Shown here in pieces: positions 63,769-64,000 of a stretch of DNA of 64,000 nt. Source of the DNA: Microbulbifer marinus. GTDB lineage: Bacteria; Pseudomonadota; Gammaproteobacteria; Pseudomonadales; Cellvibrionaceae. The stretch lies in the NCBI RefSeq assembly GCF_900107725.1, contig NZ_FNQO01000002.1, positions 62,001 through 126,000 on the forward strand. Reading direction: 5' to 3'. The notes below the pieces were generated by a model. It was not told the DNA's origin. It was given only the letters and a program-made list of their open reading frames with translations, and searched no databases. The first letter of the stretch is position 1. Every line of letters begins with the position of its first letter. The position numbers were made by a program, and so were the translations under genes.

Positions 63769-64000
63769 ATGCCGTTACTGATATTTGTCACCATTCTCTG
63801 GGCCTTTTCCTTCAGCCTGATCGGAGTCTATCTGGCCGGCCAGGTGGACAGCTATTTTTCCGTGCTGACCCGGGTGCTGCTCGCCGCGCTGGTATTTCTG
63901 CCGCTGCTGCAATGGCGCCGCAGCAGCCTACGCACTGCCCTGACACTGATGGCGATCGGCGCGGTGCAGCTGGGCCTGATGTATCTGTTTTACTACCATT
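63769..64000 (+). CDS. EamA/DMT-family transporter, N-terminal part (cut by window end)
   Basis: The first 77 codons of a membrane protein, running off the window. ATG CCG TTA CTG opens MPLLIFVTILWAFSFSLIG, followed by TRVLLAALVFLPLL and a third helix AIGAVQLGLMYLFYYH. The TILWAFSFSLIG helix and R-x-LLAALVFLP pattern are those of EamA (drug/metabolite transporter) proteins. No good Shine-Dalgarno is visible, and the start is only 18 bp from that of the divergent gene. Substrate unknown. Confidence 0.75.
   Translation, partial: MPLLIFVTILWAFSFSLIGVYLAGQVDSYFSVLTRVLLAALVFLPLLQWRRSSLRTALTLMAIGAVQLGLMYLFYYH

Overview
The window is a GC-rich chromosomal segment of a Gram-negative gammaproteobacterium, densely packed with genes and without any visible integrase, transposase, CRISPR array, rRNA or tRNA gene. 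TonB-dependent receptors with large extracellular barrels, a lipoprotein GH3 glucosidase, LPS-core genes, and housekeeping blocks ordered much as in Pseudomonas (nudF-yqiB-cpdA-yqiA-parE, tolC, waaA, glnE-ilvE) fit a marine polysaccharide degrader of the Cellvibrionales type (Microbulbifer-like). The genus is inference; no search was run.

Region 1 (156-19482) is an accessory carbohydrate-utilisation locus, almost all on the minus strand: TonB receptor 1 + tryptophan-halogenase homologue 1, sodium/sugar symporter + glucokinase, a divergent membrane-anchored AraC regulator, a GH3 exo-beta-glucanase lipoprotein, and TonB receptor 2 followed by halogenase 3, a cupin/JmjC-like protein and halogenase 2. 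A 14-bp motif (GTCGTCCCACYTTG) recurs in three intergenic regions, upstream of the symporter/AraC pair, the GH3 gene and TonB receptor 2. In the last two it has a second copy exactly 33 bp away. I read this as a local regulon for import and breakdown of a beta-glucan to glucose-6-phosphate. Both TonB receptor genes are followed by an intrinsic terminator hairpin before the halogenase gene. The role of three flavin-dependent halogenase homologues plus a cupin in such a locus is unknown and is the most interesting open question here.

Region 2 (19688-24828) is a sugar ABC-transporter operon: malK-like ATPase, a solute-binding-protein/MalF fusion, MalG-like permease and a Tat-exported sugar-isomerase-like protein. 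Region 3 (25043-31816) holds a TPR protein, a periplasmic M20 amidohydrolase, the RhlE helicase, a GNAT acetyltransferase and the mmsA-mmsB valine-catabolism pair. Region 4 (31975-37571) is the conserved nudF-yqiB-cpdA-yqiA-parE block with an extra lipoprotein gene inserted.

Region 5 (37820-54168) is an envelope region: four glycosyltransferases (including WaaA), an ELM1-family protein, a YrbL-like kinase, UDP-glucose dehydrogenase, an O-antigen-ligase-like protein, TolC, and a PqiA-PqiA-MCE lipid-transport operon with DUF4136 lipoproteins. Region 6 (54512-64000) holds ilvE, glnE, a GspE/PilB-type ATPase, a DUF47-PiT phosphate-transport pair, a PhzF-family protein, a DUF6314-like protein and the start of an EamA transporter cut by the window edge.
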